A DNA stretch of 64,000 nucleotides, taken from the NCBI RefSeq assembly GCF_000829465.1, contig NZ_JXAL01000007.1:1-64000 (forward strand), read 5' to 3'. The stretch is from Cohnella kolymensis. GTDB taxonomy: Bacteria > Bacillota > Bacilli > Paenibacillales > Paenibacillaceae. The notes beneath the pieces were generated by a model. The model was not told the origin of the DNA, made no database searches, and worked only from the letters and a program-made list of their open reading frames with translations. Made by a program: the position numbers and the translations under genes. Position 1 is the first letter of the stretch. Every line of letters starts with the position of its first letter. Of this stretch, positions 1 through 8,792 are shown piece after piece.

Positions 1-25
1 GTCCGAAGCCTGTCGTTGGTCCAAC

Positions 26-1188
26 TTAATCCCTCCAATTCACCTCAACCGTATCACCGGTGCGCTGAGATTCCAGAGCAGCTGTAAACACGAGATGGCT
101 GCCTGCCGCTTCTTCCGGTGTGGCACACCCGAACGGCTGCCGCAATTTGGCCGGCATGCGAAATCTCGTCACAAAAATGCAGCCCACATTTGGAGAATGG
201 AGTCCGAGAAGCCGAATTCGAAAATACCGCCTGTCAGCGTATCGTAAGCGGATTTGTACGGAACATCAGCAATATGCCATGCTTGCGGCTGCCCCTGCCG
301 ATAAGGGAGCGAAGCGACTTGTTTCGGATTTTTCGTCGAGTATTCTGCTGAAAATTCCGTGCCTTGAATCTTGATGAACCAAGTGTTGGCGTGACCCGGA
401 GCGATCCGCTTGGTGGACAGAACCATAGGAAAGCTCTGTACTTCCGTTTCGACCTCGCACGCAAGGATCGCATTATCCCATGTTTCGCATGGAGCCATGC
501 CGCCTTTTCCGTCGGGACGCTGATTTACGACTTTGGACAGCAGCGCCCGAACGTTAGCCGGCTTCCATCCGAAACGCAGCGGCAAATGCAGCACATGCAT
601 GCCAAGATCTCCCATACATCCGTACTCTCCATTCGTTGCAGCCCTTCGTTTCCAATTGATCGGCTTTACCGGGTCGAGATCGCTAGAATGCCAGAAACCC
701 GCCTCTACTTCAATAATTTTGCCGAAGCGATTTTCCCGAACCCATTGGATGATTTGCTGAGCTCCCGGGAAGAACGGAAATTCGGAGGAACATCGGACGA
801 TGACGCTGGGATTTTCACGAATTGCTTGCTGAATCAAACCATTCGCCTCTTGATCGATACCGAACGGTTTCTCGCCAAGCAAATGCTTGCCCGTATTAAT
901 GATGTCCACATAAATTTGTGCATGCAAATGGTGCGGAACGGCGCAGTAAACAGCTTCCACCGCCGGATCGGCGAGTAATTCCTTATAATTCGAATAAGTC
1001 CGTTCAACAGTCGGCACACGCTCCCGGAACCACTCCGTTGCGTCGGGATTCGCATCGCAAACCGCCACGATGCGGGGCTCGAAGTCGACATCGGACAGGT
1101 GACACCAACGAGCGGCGGCGCTGGCGAACTCCTTGCCCATGAGACCGCAGCCGATCACGCCGAATCGAATGACTCTGCTGACCATCAT
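26..1188 (-). CDS. Gfo/Idh/MocA-family NAD(P)-dependent oxidoreductase (frameshift near 175)
   Basis: Putative sugar or cyclitol dehydrogenase. A Rossmann fold opens the protein (FGVIGCGLMG, about residues 9-18), followed by the family EKPFG motif near residue 106 and the C-terminal Gfo/Idh alpha/beta domain. The open frame stops at 169, but another frame continues with the typical family tail (PFGCATPEEAAGSH) to a TAA at 26-28. Adding one base to the A5 run at 173-177 joins the two, giving about 387 residues. The start codon overlaps the stop of the upstream aldolase gene (ATGA), so the two are translationally coupled. The substrate is unknown; a sequencing indel is likelier than a real pseudogene. 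Confidence 0.8.
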
Positions 1189-2027
1189 CGTCCGTCCCCT
1201 TTCAGAAGTGCCAACCCCTGCTCGGCAGTTGCTCCATGATGCACAATGGCCATCAGCGCCTTGGTCATACCCGCGGGATTCGGGTGCTGCACCACGTTAC
1301 GTCCATAGACGATACCCGAGGCGCCTTGCTCCATTAACCGCACGGTACGGCTCATAATTTCCTCATCGCTTGCACGCCCGCCGCCGCGAACGAGTACGGG
1401 TATGCCGCAAGCGATTTCAATTACCCGATGGTACTCGGACACGTCGTCACAGGGATCCGCCTTGATCACATCCGCACCAAGTTCAACGCCTTGACGCACC
1501 AACGGCATGATTTTACGAATATCTCCATCCACCATATAACCGCCCTTTTGTTCGTTTGGAAGCATGACCAAAGGTTCGACCATGAGCGGCATTCCGTACT
1601 TCTCGCATTCTTTTTTCAAAAGGGATATATTTCGCACACATTGATGATGAAGCTCGGGCTGATTCGGCAGTGACAGTAGATTCACACAGACAGCCACTGC
1701 ATCCCAAACGACCGCCTGCTCAACCGCACGCTCGATCAGCTCGCTGAACAGAAACTTCGGCAGCTCGGCGCCGTAAATGTTCGCGGCATCCGCCCGCAGC
1801 ACAAGTCCCGGCTTCTGCTTTCCTTTCATGGACTGCAAATGCCGGGCTTGTCCGGTACTCAGTTGAATACAGTCGGGGTTCGCATCTACGATGGTCTCGA
1901 CTGCTTGTTTCATGTTTTCTATTCCAGCCAAAAAGGTAAATTCATTAAAAAAGCCATGGTCTATCGCTACATCGAAGCATTTGCCCTGAGCGCTAAACAT
2001 TCGATTCAAACGTGGAGAAACGGACAT
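1185..2027 (-). CDS. Class I aldolase of the DeoC/LacD/LsrF (DhnA-type) family
   Basis: Schiff-base aldolase with a TIM-barrel fold. The N-terminal FDVAIDHG matches the DhnA/LsrF family. The Schiff-base lysine is in GADVIKADP, and the phosphate-binding loop is PVLVRGGG followed by GIVYGRN near the C-terminus. ATG at 2027 is chosen because GGAG lies 9 nt upstream; an in-frame ATG at 2042 has no site. The gene is coupled to the downstream Gfo/Idh dehydrogenase by a 4-nt overlap, suggesting a small sugar-phosphate degradation operon that continues beyond the left edge. The exact substrate cannot be read from the sequence. Confidence 0.8.
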   Translation of the reverse strand: MSVSPRLNRMFSAQGKCFDVAIDHGFFNEFTFLAGIENMKQAVETIVDANPDCIQLSTGQARHLQSMKGKQKPGLVLRADAANIYGAELPKFLFSELIERAVEQAVVWDAVAVCVNLLSLPNQPELHHQCVRNISLLKKECEKYGMPLMVEPLVMLPNEQKGGYMVDGDIRKIMPLVRQGVELGADVIKADPCDDVSEYHRVIEIACGIPVLVRGGGRASDEEIMSRTVRLMEQGASGIVYGRNVVQHPNPAGMTKALMAIVHHGATAEQGLALLKGDGR

Positions 2028-2141
2028 GAAATTCAACTCCATCGCGAGTTTTAAACGAACATTTGTGTATCGTTTATAACATTATAGTAATGGATAAAGA
2101 TGGTCATGTCTACGAAATGTAAAATTGTTATTCATTTTCTC

Positions 2142-2178
2142 CAAACAAAAAGAAGCCGGTTCACTTGAGCCGGCTTCA
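2142..2178 (-). terminator. Rho-independent terminator of the DUF1697 gene
   Basis: A perfect 8-bp stem (GAAGCCGG at 2152-2159 with CCGGCTTC at 2170-2177) is followed on the minus strand by a T-rich tract (2142-2151). It lies directly after the DUF1697 stop codon. Confidence 0.85.
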
Positions 2179-2182
2179 AATT

Positions 2183-2743
2183 TCATTTAACCTCTATAGT
2201 ATGAGCTAGGGCGACGAGCTTGTTCATCGTTTTCCAGTTACGTACGGTCACCGGTACACCTAACTTCTCAAGGTTGGCCGCAAGCTTGGAATTGCGTACG
2301 CTGTCCCGGAACAAAAGAAACACTTCTTTGCCAACGACCCGATACTGATCGTTTACGCTTTGGTAAGGCTTCAGCCGTTCAATCCCTTCCGAGGAAGGCT
2401 TCTCAAGTAACAGGCCGACGTACAGCTTCTCTCCTTCAGAGAATGCCTCCGCTTCGGCTACTTCCTGCTCTGAGAACGGGCAACTGGCAGCAATTCTTTT
2501 CAGCTCTTCCGCTGTTCTTAAAATAACTTTTACCGGGAAACCAAATACCGCCTGAATTTCATGCTCAATTCGTTCACGCAAACGTTCTTCCTCATCATTC
2601 GATTCGAACAGAACATTACCGCTTTGGATATAGGTTTGAACCCGGCTCAGCCCCATAGCCTCAAACATCCGCTTCAATTCAGCCATCTTAATGATGTTCT
2701 TTCCACCTACGTTAATGCCTCGTAAAAGCGCGAAATAAATTGC
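2183..2743 (-). CDS. DUF1697 family protein
   Basis: A 186-residue protein with the DUF1697 signature: ALLRGINVGG at the start, then a conserved block with YIQSGNVLFES, and RNWKTMNKL near the C-terminus. The family is widespread and its function is not established. Two ATGs are possible (2755 and 2743). The downstream one places the conserved YFALLRG block directly at the N-terminus as in relatives, so it is preferred without strong ribosome-site support. It is monocistronic, with its own terminator downstream. Confidence 0.85.
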   Translation of the reverse strand, partial: AIYFALLRGINVGGKNIIKMAELKRMFEAMGLSRVQTYIQSGNVLFESNDEEERLRERIEHEIQAVFGFPVKVILRTAEELKRIAASCPFSEQEVAEAEAFSEGEKLYVGLLLEKPSSEGIERLKPYQSVNDQYRVVGKEVFLLFRDSVRNSKLAANLEKLGVPVTVRNWKTMNKLVALAHTIEVK

Positions 2744-2835
2744 CATCCGTCTCATCAGCCTCTCTTGAACAGCTTGCTATGTTCAGCTAATGAATTAAGT
2801 ATACAAACAATCTGCTGACAAATACAGCCAGTTTG

Positions 2836-2862
2836 GAACGAACTTCCGATTTGAATTGTCTA
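2836..2862 (+). promoter_or_regulatory. Putative ECF sigma autoregulatory promoter
   Basis: GGAAC (2835-2839) is separated by 17 nt from TGTCTA (2857-2862). This resembles the GAAC...CGTC pattern of ECF sigma promoters. It sits just upstream of the ECF sigma gene, the usual place for autoregulation. Match by eye only. Confidence 0.4.
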
Positions 2863-2883
2863 ACTAATAGAGGTGAGATCGTG

Positions 2884-3429
2884 ATGGAGCTGGAGTATTG
2901 GAAAGTGGCTGAAAGTCTGGATGCCGAAAGTTTTCGGGAATTAATGCTGACATATGGCCAGGAAGTCTGGAATTATGCTTTCTTGCTAACCAACAGAGCT
3001 GACCTTGCGGATGACATCTCGCAGGACGTGTTTCTGAAAGTGTATCGTAATATCGCTTCTTTTCGGGGCGAATCCTCCATGCGAACTTGGTTGTTTGCCA
3101 TCACGCGCAATATTTCGATCAATTACCGCAGGAGTGCCTTCATGCGTAAGATTGTTTTGGCCGAATCGGTAACCCCCAGCGAAACCCATCCGTCCGCCGA
3201 GCAGGAAGCGGTGCAGCATTCCCTTTCCAGCGAACTCTGGCAGCTGGTCATGAATCTACCCGTTAAATATCGTGAAGTTCTCGTCCTGCATGCTAAGAAT
3301 GAACTGTCGCAAAAAGAAATCGCGCAATTGCTCGGCGTATCGGAAGGCACGGTTAAATCGAGATTATCGCGGGCGCGTCAGAAAGTAAACGGAGCCTGGA
3401 AGGAGGAATGGATTCATGGAAGAGCGTGA
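2884..3429 (+). CDS. ECF RNA polymerase sigma factor (sigma-70 family)
   Basis: A 181-residue ECF (group 4) sigma factor. Region 2 carries DLADDISQDVFLKVYRN and the -10-recognition stretch TWLFAITRNISINYRR. Region 4 carries VLVLHAKNELSQKEIAQLLG and the helix-turn-helix VSEGTVKSRLSRARQK. ATG at 2884 is used because AGGTGAG lies 6 nt upstream. Its end overlaps the next gene, which encodes a one-helix membrane protein, the standard arrangement of an ECF sigma factor with its anti-sigma factor. A GAAC-N17-TGTC motif upstream suggests autoregulation. Confidence 0.9.
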   Translation: MELEYWKVAESLDAESFRELMLTYGQEVWNYAFLLTNRADLADDISQDVFLKVYRNIASFRGESSMRTWLFAITRNISINYRRSAFMRKIVLAESVTPSETHPSAEQEAVQHSLSSELWQLVMNLPVKYREVLVLHAKNELSQKEIAQLLGVSEGTVKSRLSRARQKVNGAWKEEWIHGRA

Positions 3430-4456
3430 GCCGCAATGGTATGAAGCGCTGAAATCAGATCCGATCAAGGCAAAGACATTCACTATGGAAAAAATACTGA
3501 AGATTGAGCAGGCGGCGGAAGCCGTGGAGGAACGGCGGCGCTTTCCCCGTAATGTGCTGCTAGCCGCTATTTCTTCGCTTGCGGTATGCGCGGCGTTGGT
3601 GATTGGATTCGCAATGCAGGATCAAACCGAGCCGGCCGCGCAACAGCCGCCGCTGCCGTCGGTCAGCTCATCTCCGGCCGTGGAGACGGAGCCGGCGACC
3701 CCGGCACCGCCGGCATCTTCGACGCCTGTGGTGCGAATAACCAAGCAAGGCACCGGTGAATATGTAGCAGGCGTTGACGCCCACACTGTGGCGATCAACA
3801 TCGACGGGCAAGAAACGGCATTTCAAACGTATGAAACTCCCGACCTGGATTTCCGTGAAATCAATGAAGGCGACAAAGTCTGGATCGAGTATGAAGAAGA
3901 ACCGCTTGAGGGCGGCATTTTCCAGCGATATTTGAAGAAGATCAAGAAGATCAAGAAGATCGGCGACGCTCCGCCGAAGACAGGGATTGATTTGCTTCCG
4001 CGGCAGAAGGACTTCACGGTTGAAACCGATGGTGGCCCGTGGACTTACTCAGGAGGCCTGAGGATCTTACCCGAATATGCTTTGTATGTGCTGGAAGGAT
4101 TAACGTTTGACGACGCCTCGCGAACAATGACTTTTGAAACGGATGACCGGTATCGGGCCACCATTGAAAAGCTGCCTGCAGGCTATAAGTTGGAAGAGAT
4201 CAAACAAGCAGCGGAGAAAGAGCTCATCCCGATCGGAGAGGTGCAGGAAACCCCTCCCTCTGAAATTAGCCCTTCACTTGGCGGAGCGCTGATGATGCTC
4301 ACTGCAAGCAGCGATACCAGCACCCGGCAACTGATTGTGAAGCAAGTTGATGACGCCGTGTACGGCATAACCATCGACTTTCCACAGAGCGGCACCGTCT
4401 TGAATTTCTTGCCTCGAATATACACCTCGGTCAGCACTCTGTTAACGAACAAGTGA
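3416..4456 (+). CDS. Probable anti-sigma factor, single-pass membrane protein
   Basis: A 346-residue protein with an N-terminal cytoplasmic part, one transmembrane helix (about residues 43-65), then a Pro/Ala/Ser-rich linker and a predicted extracellular domain. It overlaps the ECF sigma gene by 14 nt with its own AAGGAGG site, so it is the likely cognate anti-sigma factor. No zinc-binding HxxxCxxC motif is seen. A short lysine-rich tandem repeat (KKIKKIKKI) arises from a 9-bp DNA repeat near 3935-3960. The assignment rests on context and topology, not on a recognised domain. Confidence 0.65.
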   Translation: MEEREPQWYEALKSDPIKAKTFTMEKILKIEQAAEAVEERRRFPRNVLLAAISSLAVCAALVIGFAMQDQTEPAAQQPPLPSVSSSPAVETEPATPAPPASSTPVVRITKQGTGEYVAGVDAHTVAINIDGQETAFQTYETPDLDFREINEGDKVWIEYEEEPLEGGIFQRYLKKIKKIKKIGDAPPKTGIDLLPRQKDFTVETDGGPWTYSGGLRILPEYALYVLEGLTFDDASRTMTFETDDRYRATIEKLPAGYKLEEIKQAAEKELIPIGEVQETPPSEISPSLGGALMMLTASSDTSTRQLIVKQVDDAVYGITIDFPQSGTVLNFLPRIYTSVSTLLTNK

Positions 4457-4479
4457 AGTAACTACCGTGCTATACAAAC

Positions 4480-4520
4480 AAGGAGGAGTCGCTTTTATCA
4501 GCGCACTCCTCCTTCTTTTT
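4480..4520 (+). terminator. Terminator between the anti-sigma gene and nrdB
   Basis: A perfect 10-bp stem (AAGGAGGAGT at 4480-4489 with ACTCCTCCTT at 4505-4514) is followed by CTTTTTC. It lies between convergent genes and may serve both. Confidence 0.85.
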
Positions 4521-4530
4521 CAGCTAATTT

Positions 4531-5589
4531 TCAAAGTTCGAAATCATCAAGGGCATCCAGATCGAGATCGGATCCTCCCTTTGCATAATTGATAACCTTT
4601 TCCTCAAAAAAGTCCGTCTTTGTCTGATTAAATTGAGTGAATTGGCGAATGAACGGCAGCGGATCCTCCACCTCCTCGGGATACAGCGGCGTCAGTCCAA
4701 TTGCTTCAAGCCTGAAATTTGACAAATAGCGGATATAGTCTCGTATGAGGCCGCTATTCAAGCCTTGAATTCGGTCGCCGAAAGCATATTCACCCCATTC
4801 GATCTCATGTGCAACCGCCCGCCTCATCATATCCCGAAGCTCTTCTTCGAATGCAGGTGTGAATATGCCCGGACACTCACTGCGAAGCTCCCGGAACATA
4901 TTCTGGAACAGCGCAAGATGCGTCAATTCATCGCGGTTAATATATTTGATCTCCGTACCGACTCCCGTCATTTTTCCAAATCGTGCAAGATTATAGAAGA
5001 AAGAGAAACCCGCATAGAAATAAATGCCTTCCAGAATGTAATTCGCCATCATGACTTTGGCAAAGCCCTTCTCGGTCTGTTCATCGATAAATTCCTGATA
5101 GCAATCGGCGATATAACGGTTTCTCCGCAGCAGATAGGGATCCTTAATGGCTATTTCGTAAATCTCCCGCTGCCGCTGTGCGCCTACGATGCTTTCCAAA
5201 ATGTAGCCGTAGCTCTGAGAGTGCAAAGCTTCCTGATAGGTTTGGATATTCAGCAGCAGATTGACTTCAGGCAGTGTGACGTACTCGTTAATGTTCGGCA
5301 GATTGACGGTTTGCAGAGAATCGAGAAACACGAGAAACGAGATGACCTTGTCGAAAGTTTCCCTCTCGGCCGGTTCCAGCCGATCGTAATGAAGCTTGTC
5401 CTGCCCCAGCGAAATTTCTTCGGGAATCCAAAAGTTTTGCATCATCGTTTTGTATAGCGGAAAGCTCCACCGGTACTTGTTGTTGCTTAACATCATCAGA
5501 TTGGTCGTCTCGCCGCCGATCAGTGTCCTGCCGGATTCACGGGTATCGGCGTCGGGATTGAAGAGCGCTTTGGGATTCAGCGTTTGCAT
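4531..5589 (-). CDS. nrdB: Ribonucleoside-diphosphate reductase, beta subunit (class Ia)
   Basis: The radical-generating small subunit of aerobic ribonucleotide reductase, 352 residues. The full di-iron ligand set can be placed: Asp90 (FLDSLQ), Glu120 and His123 (QEALHSQSY), Glu187 (ILEGIYF), and Glu221 with His224 (RDELTHL). The radical tyrosine is Tyr127. The gene follows nrdA by 27 bp on the same transcript, so it is controlled by the cobalamin riboswitch upstream of nrdA. The acidic C-terminus ending DDFEL fits the tail that docks on the alpha subunit. Confidence 0.95.
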   Translation of the reverse strand: MQTLNPKALFNPDADTRESGRTLIGGETTNLMMLSNNKYRWSFPLYKTMMQNFWIPEEISLGQDKLHYDRLEPAERETFDKVISFLVFLDSLQTVNLPNINEYVTLPEVNLLLNIQTYQEALHSQSYGYILESIVGAQRQREIYEIAIKDPYLLRRNRYIADCYQEFIDEQTEKGFAKVMMANYILEGIYFYAGFSFFYNLARFGKMTGVGTEIKYINRDELTHLALFQNMFRELRSECPGIFTPAFEEELRDMMRRAVAHEIEWGEYAFGDRIQGLNSGLIRDYIRYLSNFRLEAIGLTPLYPEEVEDPLPFIRQFTQFNQTKTDFFEEKVINYAKGGSDLDLDALDDFEL

Positions 5590-5616
5590 GCGATTATCCT
5601 CCTACGAAATATACTG

Positions 5617-7893
5617 TCAAGCGGAGCAAGCCGCACAGTCTTCTACCTCCACACTTCGGCTGCGCGTATAATACAGCGTCTTCACACCCTGTTCCCATGC
5701 GGATACATAAAATTGGGCAATGTCGGCTGCTTTCGTTTGCGGAGTAATATAAAGATTGAAGCTTTGAGACTGGTCGATATGCCGCTGCCGGGCCGCGCAT
5801 GCCCGGATGCTCCAACTCTGGTCGATCAGATGCGCCTCCTTATACAGCCAGAAGGTGTCGGCATTCAAATCGGGCGCGATGATCGGGATTACGGCGTTTT
5901 TCTTTTCATCCAAATAAAATCTCGCATATATCGGATCGATGCTTTGCGTGGAGCCGCCATACTGCGAACTGGAGCCGTTCGGAGCTACAGCCATCAGATA
6001 AGCGTTCCGCAGCCCGCACGCCGCGACATCCGCAGCCAGTGCTTTCCATCTCTCGCTCGTATACTCACGCCGCTCAAAGTAGGCGCCCGTTGCCCATTCC
6101 GACTCTGAGAAAAGCGGATAAGCCCCCTTCTCCCTCGCCAGATCGCAGCTCGCCTTTATGGCGTGATAGGCGATCGCTTCGTAAATCCGGTCGGCGAATG
6201 CGACATGCTCTTCGGATTCCCACTGAATTCCCTGTATGGCCAGCATATGATGGTAACCGAAGGTGCCGAGTCCGATTGACCGATAGTTGCTGTTCGTCTG
6301 TTCCGCCTGCTTCACCGGCAGATGGTTAACCGTAATGACGTTGTCGAGCATGCGAATAACGACCGGCACAACCTTGGCTATACTTTGCTCGTCTTGCAGC
6401 CGTCCAAGATTCAGAGATCCGAGATTGCAGACAACAAAGTCCCCGCTTCTTCTCGTTTCCGCCACATACTCATTGCCGTCCCGATCCTTGCTTATGCGTC
6501 TTTCGACCGGACCGCTTGCGGACATGTTCTGATTGATTTCCATACACAAGTTACTGGAGTAAATCATTCCTGCGTGCTTGTTCGGATTCATCCGGTTAAC
6601 CGAATCGCGATAGAACTGGAAGGGCGTGCCGGTTTCCGTATCGGATTTGATGATCGCCTTCAACAGATCTATAGCAAGCACTTCTTCTTTCTTCAAATCG
6701 GGGTGGTCAACGCACTGCCAATAACGCCGGGTGAATTCCCCTTGCTCGGTTTCATCGTAGCAATCCTCCAGACTCCAGCCCATCACGCTGCGGATTTCAT
6801 GCGGACACATCAAGTAAAACTTGCCGTCCCTGACACGTGTTTCTTTCTTTAACTGCCGCATAAAAACGTCCGGTATGGATATCGCAGGAAAAATATCATG
6901 TGCTTTACGGCGTTCATCCCCGTTATTCGTTTTCAAATTCAGAAACTCCCAGATATCCCGATGCCAAATGTCCAATGTAACACTGACCGCGCCGCTGCGC
7001 ATACCGAGCTGATTGCAAGCAACCGCAGTGTCATTGATAATGCGAGCCCACGGAATGACGCCGCCGCTTGTCCCTTTGAATCCTCGTATATCCGAGTTTG
7101 CGGCCCGCACCTTACCTATGTAAATTCCCATTCCCCCGCCGTACTTGCTCACCTGGCTGAACTGATCCACAACGTGAAAAATGGATTCGAGAGAATCATC
7201 CATTGTGCCGATAAAGCAGCTCGACATCTGGTTATACGGCTTTCGCGCATTCGACATCGTCGGTGTCGCCGCCGTCATCTGCAGGAGAGACATGACATCA
7301 TAGAACTCTTTGGCCCAGCGCACCCGGTCCCCCGGTTTCTCCGCCGCGGCAATGGCCATCGCAACTCCCATGAAAGCCTCCTGCGGCAGCTCGTAGACCT
7401 CCTTGTTGAAGCCCCGCACGCAGTAACGTTCGGCAAGCGTCTTCACTCCGACATAGGTGAACAACTCGTCCCTTTCCGGCTTGATGTACCGGCCCAGTTC
7501 TTCAATCTCCGACTTCTTATAAGCTTTGCGCACATATGCTCCGTATAAGCCCAGCTGAGTCAGCATCTGCACGAGGTCATAAAAGCTTCCGTACCCGAAC
7601 GATTTACTCCCATAACCGCGGTTCACCGCCGCCTCCTTGTACAGATCATACAGATACAGCTTCGCTGCTACCTTCTCCCATTGCGGCTGTTCCACCGAAA
7701 TTTTCTCGGTGGCGGTCTGGATCAGAATGCGCTGAATCTGCTTTGTCGACATTCTGTCCTTCAGCTGCGGCAACAGGGCTTCTTCCATCTCAATGTCGGA
7801 CAGTCCGCTGCCATCCATCGCATAGTCGATCACTTTCTTGAATTTCGCAAATTGCATTTCTTCCGTTTGACCGTTTCTTTTGACAACTATCAT
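5617..7893 (-). CDS. nrdA: Ribonucleoside-diphosphate reductase, alpha subunit (class Ia)
   Basis: The large catalytic subunit, 758 residues, reducing ribonucleoside diphosphates in the cytoplasm. An ATP-cone allosteric domain occupies about residues 1-90. The catalytic set is visible: Cys226 (MSSCF), Asn448/Cys450/Glu452 (NLCME) and the second redox cysteine Cys489 (FVVCNLGSLNL). The C-terminal shuttle pair is Cys753 and Cys756 (DCAAC). GGAGGA lies just before the ATG. It forms an operon with nrdB, and its leader contains a cobalamin riboswitch and a terminator. Confidence 0.95.
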   Translation of the reverse strand: MIVVKRNGQTEEMQFAKFKKVIDYAMDGSGLSDIEMEEALLPQLKDRMSTKQIQRILIQTATEKISVEQPQWEKVAAKLYLYDLYKEAAVNRGYGSKSFGYGSFYDLVQMLTQLGLYGAYVRKAYKKSEIEELGRYIKPERDELFTYVGVKTLAERYCVRGFNKEVYELPQEAFMGVAMAIAAAEKPGDRVRWAKEFYDVMSLLQMTAATPTMSNARKPYNQMSSCFIGTMDDSLESIFHVVDQFSQVSKYGGGMGIYIGKVRAANSDIRGFKGTSGGVIPWARIINDTAVACNQLGMRSGAVSVTLDIWHRDIWEFLNLKTNNGDERRKAHDIFPAISIPDVFMRQLKKETRVRDGKFYLMCPHEIRSVMGWSLEDCYDETEQGEFTRRYWQCVDHPDLKKEEVLAIDLLKAIIKSDTETGTPFQFYRDSVNRMNPNKHAGMIYSSNLCMEINQNMSASGPVERRISKDRDGNEYVAETRRSGDFVVCNLGSLNLGRLQDEQSIAKVVPVVIRMLDNVITVNHLPVKQAEQTNSNYRSIGLGTFGYHHMLAIQGIQWESEEHVAFADRIYEAIAYHAIKASCDLAREKGAYPLFSESEWATGAYFERREYTSERWKALAADVAACGLRNAYLMAVAPNGSSSQYGGSTQSIDPIYARFYLDEKKNAVIPIIAPDLNADTFWLYKEAHLIDQSWSIRACAARQRHIDQSQSFNLYITPQTKAADIAQFYVSAWEQGVKTLYYTRSRSVEVEDCAACSA

Positions 7894-7917
7894 TCCATTT
7901 TTCCTCCATTTCGCAAT

Positions 7918-7957
7918 AAAAAAAGCATCCCAACGTTTATAGAAAACGTCGAAATGC
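7918..7957 (-). terminator. Riboswitch-linked intrinsic terminator in the nrdA leader
   Basis: A long stem with a few wobble pairs (7925-7938 with 7944-7957) has a 5-nt loop and is followed on the minus strand by seven Ts (7918-7924). It lies between the riboswitch aptamer and the nrdA ribosome site, the position of a transcriptional expression platform. Confidence 0.8.
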
Positions 7958-8027
7958 CAAGTTGTACTCGGTTAACGGGTGGCAACCCTGCCGCCCCATC
8001 TCAACACCTCCCTATCTCCCGTAGGTC

Positions 8028-8200
8028 ATTAGTGTTCAAGAAACGGCAGGTCTCCTGGCTTAGGTTCTTCACGTGGATGCGCCTTCCCGGCCGACGGCCA
8101 GTGGACAAATGCATCACGTTCCCCATTACAGTGGCGGGACCGCGTCGGTTTTACACCGAACTTCCCTATTAAGTCTCTTAGCATGCGAATGCTAGAAACA
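8028..8200 (-). promoter_or_regulatory. Cobalamin (AdoCbl) riboswitch controlling nrdAB
   Basis: Read on the minus strand, the conserved aptamer elements appear in order: GGGAAG, CGGTGTAAAACCG, GCCACTG (about 8167 down to 8129), and then the B12 box AGCCAGGAGACCTGCC (8046-8061). This is the canonical cobalamin riboswitch core. It lies about 150 nt upstream of nrdA and is followed by an intrinsic terminator, so bound cobalamin is expected to cut off class Ia reductase expression. The outer limits of the aptamer are approximate. Confidence 0.93.
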
Positions 8201-8233
8201 CCGATTTCTTCACAATATTTAGTTATGGGACTG

Positions 8234-8263
8234 AGTTTACCATCAATATATAGTGTCAGTCAA
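8234..8263 (-). promoter_or_regulatory. Sigma-A-type promoter of the nrdAB riboswitch transcript
   Basis: TTGACT (complement of 8258-8263) is separated by 18 nt from TAAACT (complement of 8234-8239). It is positioned correctly just upstream of the aptamer. Confidence 0.6.
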
Positions 8264-8267
8264 GTCG

Positions 8268-8480
8268 TTAAAATGTGAATTTCCACTGCTTATCTCCCAT
8301 CGTTTCAATTTGTGGCTCATACGCAATTAATGCACCCTTTGAGACAAATTCATTGTATAGTTCACCCACACCATCAAAATCACTGTAAAAGTATGAATCC
8401 CACCCTGTTGCGGGGCCTTCCCACTGACTTGGGTAGCCTCTCTTCCCCGCTTTCGCATTGGGCCGAACATTTGTTTTCAT
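8268..8480 (-). pseudogene. Truncated VOC (glyoxalase/bleomycin-resistance-like) fragment
   Basis: Only about 70 codons are open. The stretch with WEGPATGWDSYFY, GELYNEFVSKGA and AYEPQIETMGDKQWK resembles the C-terminal half of vicinal-oxygen-chelate proteins. The frame ends just after DKQWK, where relatives continue for another 15-20 residues, and there is no N-terminal half upstream. It looks like a remnant abutting the nrdA promoter. Family assignment is by eye. Confidence 0.5.
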
Positions 8481-8585
8481 GATTCGCCCCCTGAATGCAC
8501 TTTATTTGGAAATTTCGCAACCCAAAGGTTATTATACAGCGAATTCCTGCGGCCGGGGTAGGACTCGAAGGACGATTATATTCTT

Positions 8586-8593
8586 AAAAATAA
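8586..8593. repeat. Left 8-bp target-site duplication (AAAAATAA)
   Basis: Identical to 10355-10362, and flanks the outer end of the left inverted repeat at 8594. An exact 8-bp direct repeat at both ends is what transposition leaves behind. Confidence 0.8.
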
Positions 8594-8620
8594 GGCTCTG
8601 TTAAACTTTGTTGTTGATTA
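8594..8620 (+). repeat. Left terminal inverted repeat of the cassette
   Basis: Begins GGCTCTGTTAAACTTTG and is matched in inverted orientation at 10328-10354 (first 11 bases identical, then GTTGATT in common with small gaps). Confidence 0.75.
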
Positions 8621-8625
8621 TTTAG

Positions 8626-8733
8626 TCGGTTATCCGCTTGCCTGTGACCTCGAAAGGTGAGCCGGATTGGGCCTACATGGAAAGTTACATCAATACGCTT
8701 CCTTTTAGTTCGCAAGGCTGTCCTGATATTTGA
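8626..8733 (+). pseudogene. Remnant resembling a type I/IIG restriction enzyme specificity region
   Basis: A 35-codon open stretch reads RLPVTSKGEPDW then MESYINTLPFSS. This resembles the LPV..GEPDW..MEEYI.SLPYS block found in restriction-modification specificity and methylase proteins. It has no start codon and stops at 8731-8733. It lies just inside the left end of the mobile cassette and is probably debris carried with it. Recognition is by memory of the motif, so confidence is limited. Confidence 0.35.
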
Positions 8734-8792
8734 GACAACTTATATGTGTTCGAACCGGCGGGCTGTGTCGCTCACCCACCTGCTGCCGTAAT

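Noticed and set aside
364-978. Long plus-strand open frame opposite the first dehydrogenase
   Set aside because: The minus strand encodes a clear Gfo/Idh protein. The opposite frame has no family motif or ribosome site and is an antisense shadow.
3416-4456. Classical ZAS-type anti-sigma factor
   Set aside because: No HxxxCxxC zinc motif is present in the N-terminal region. Only topology and gene position support an anti-sigma role.
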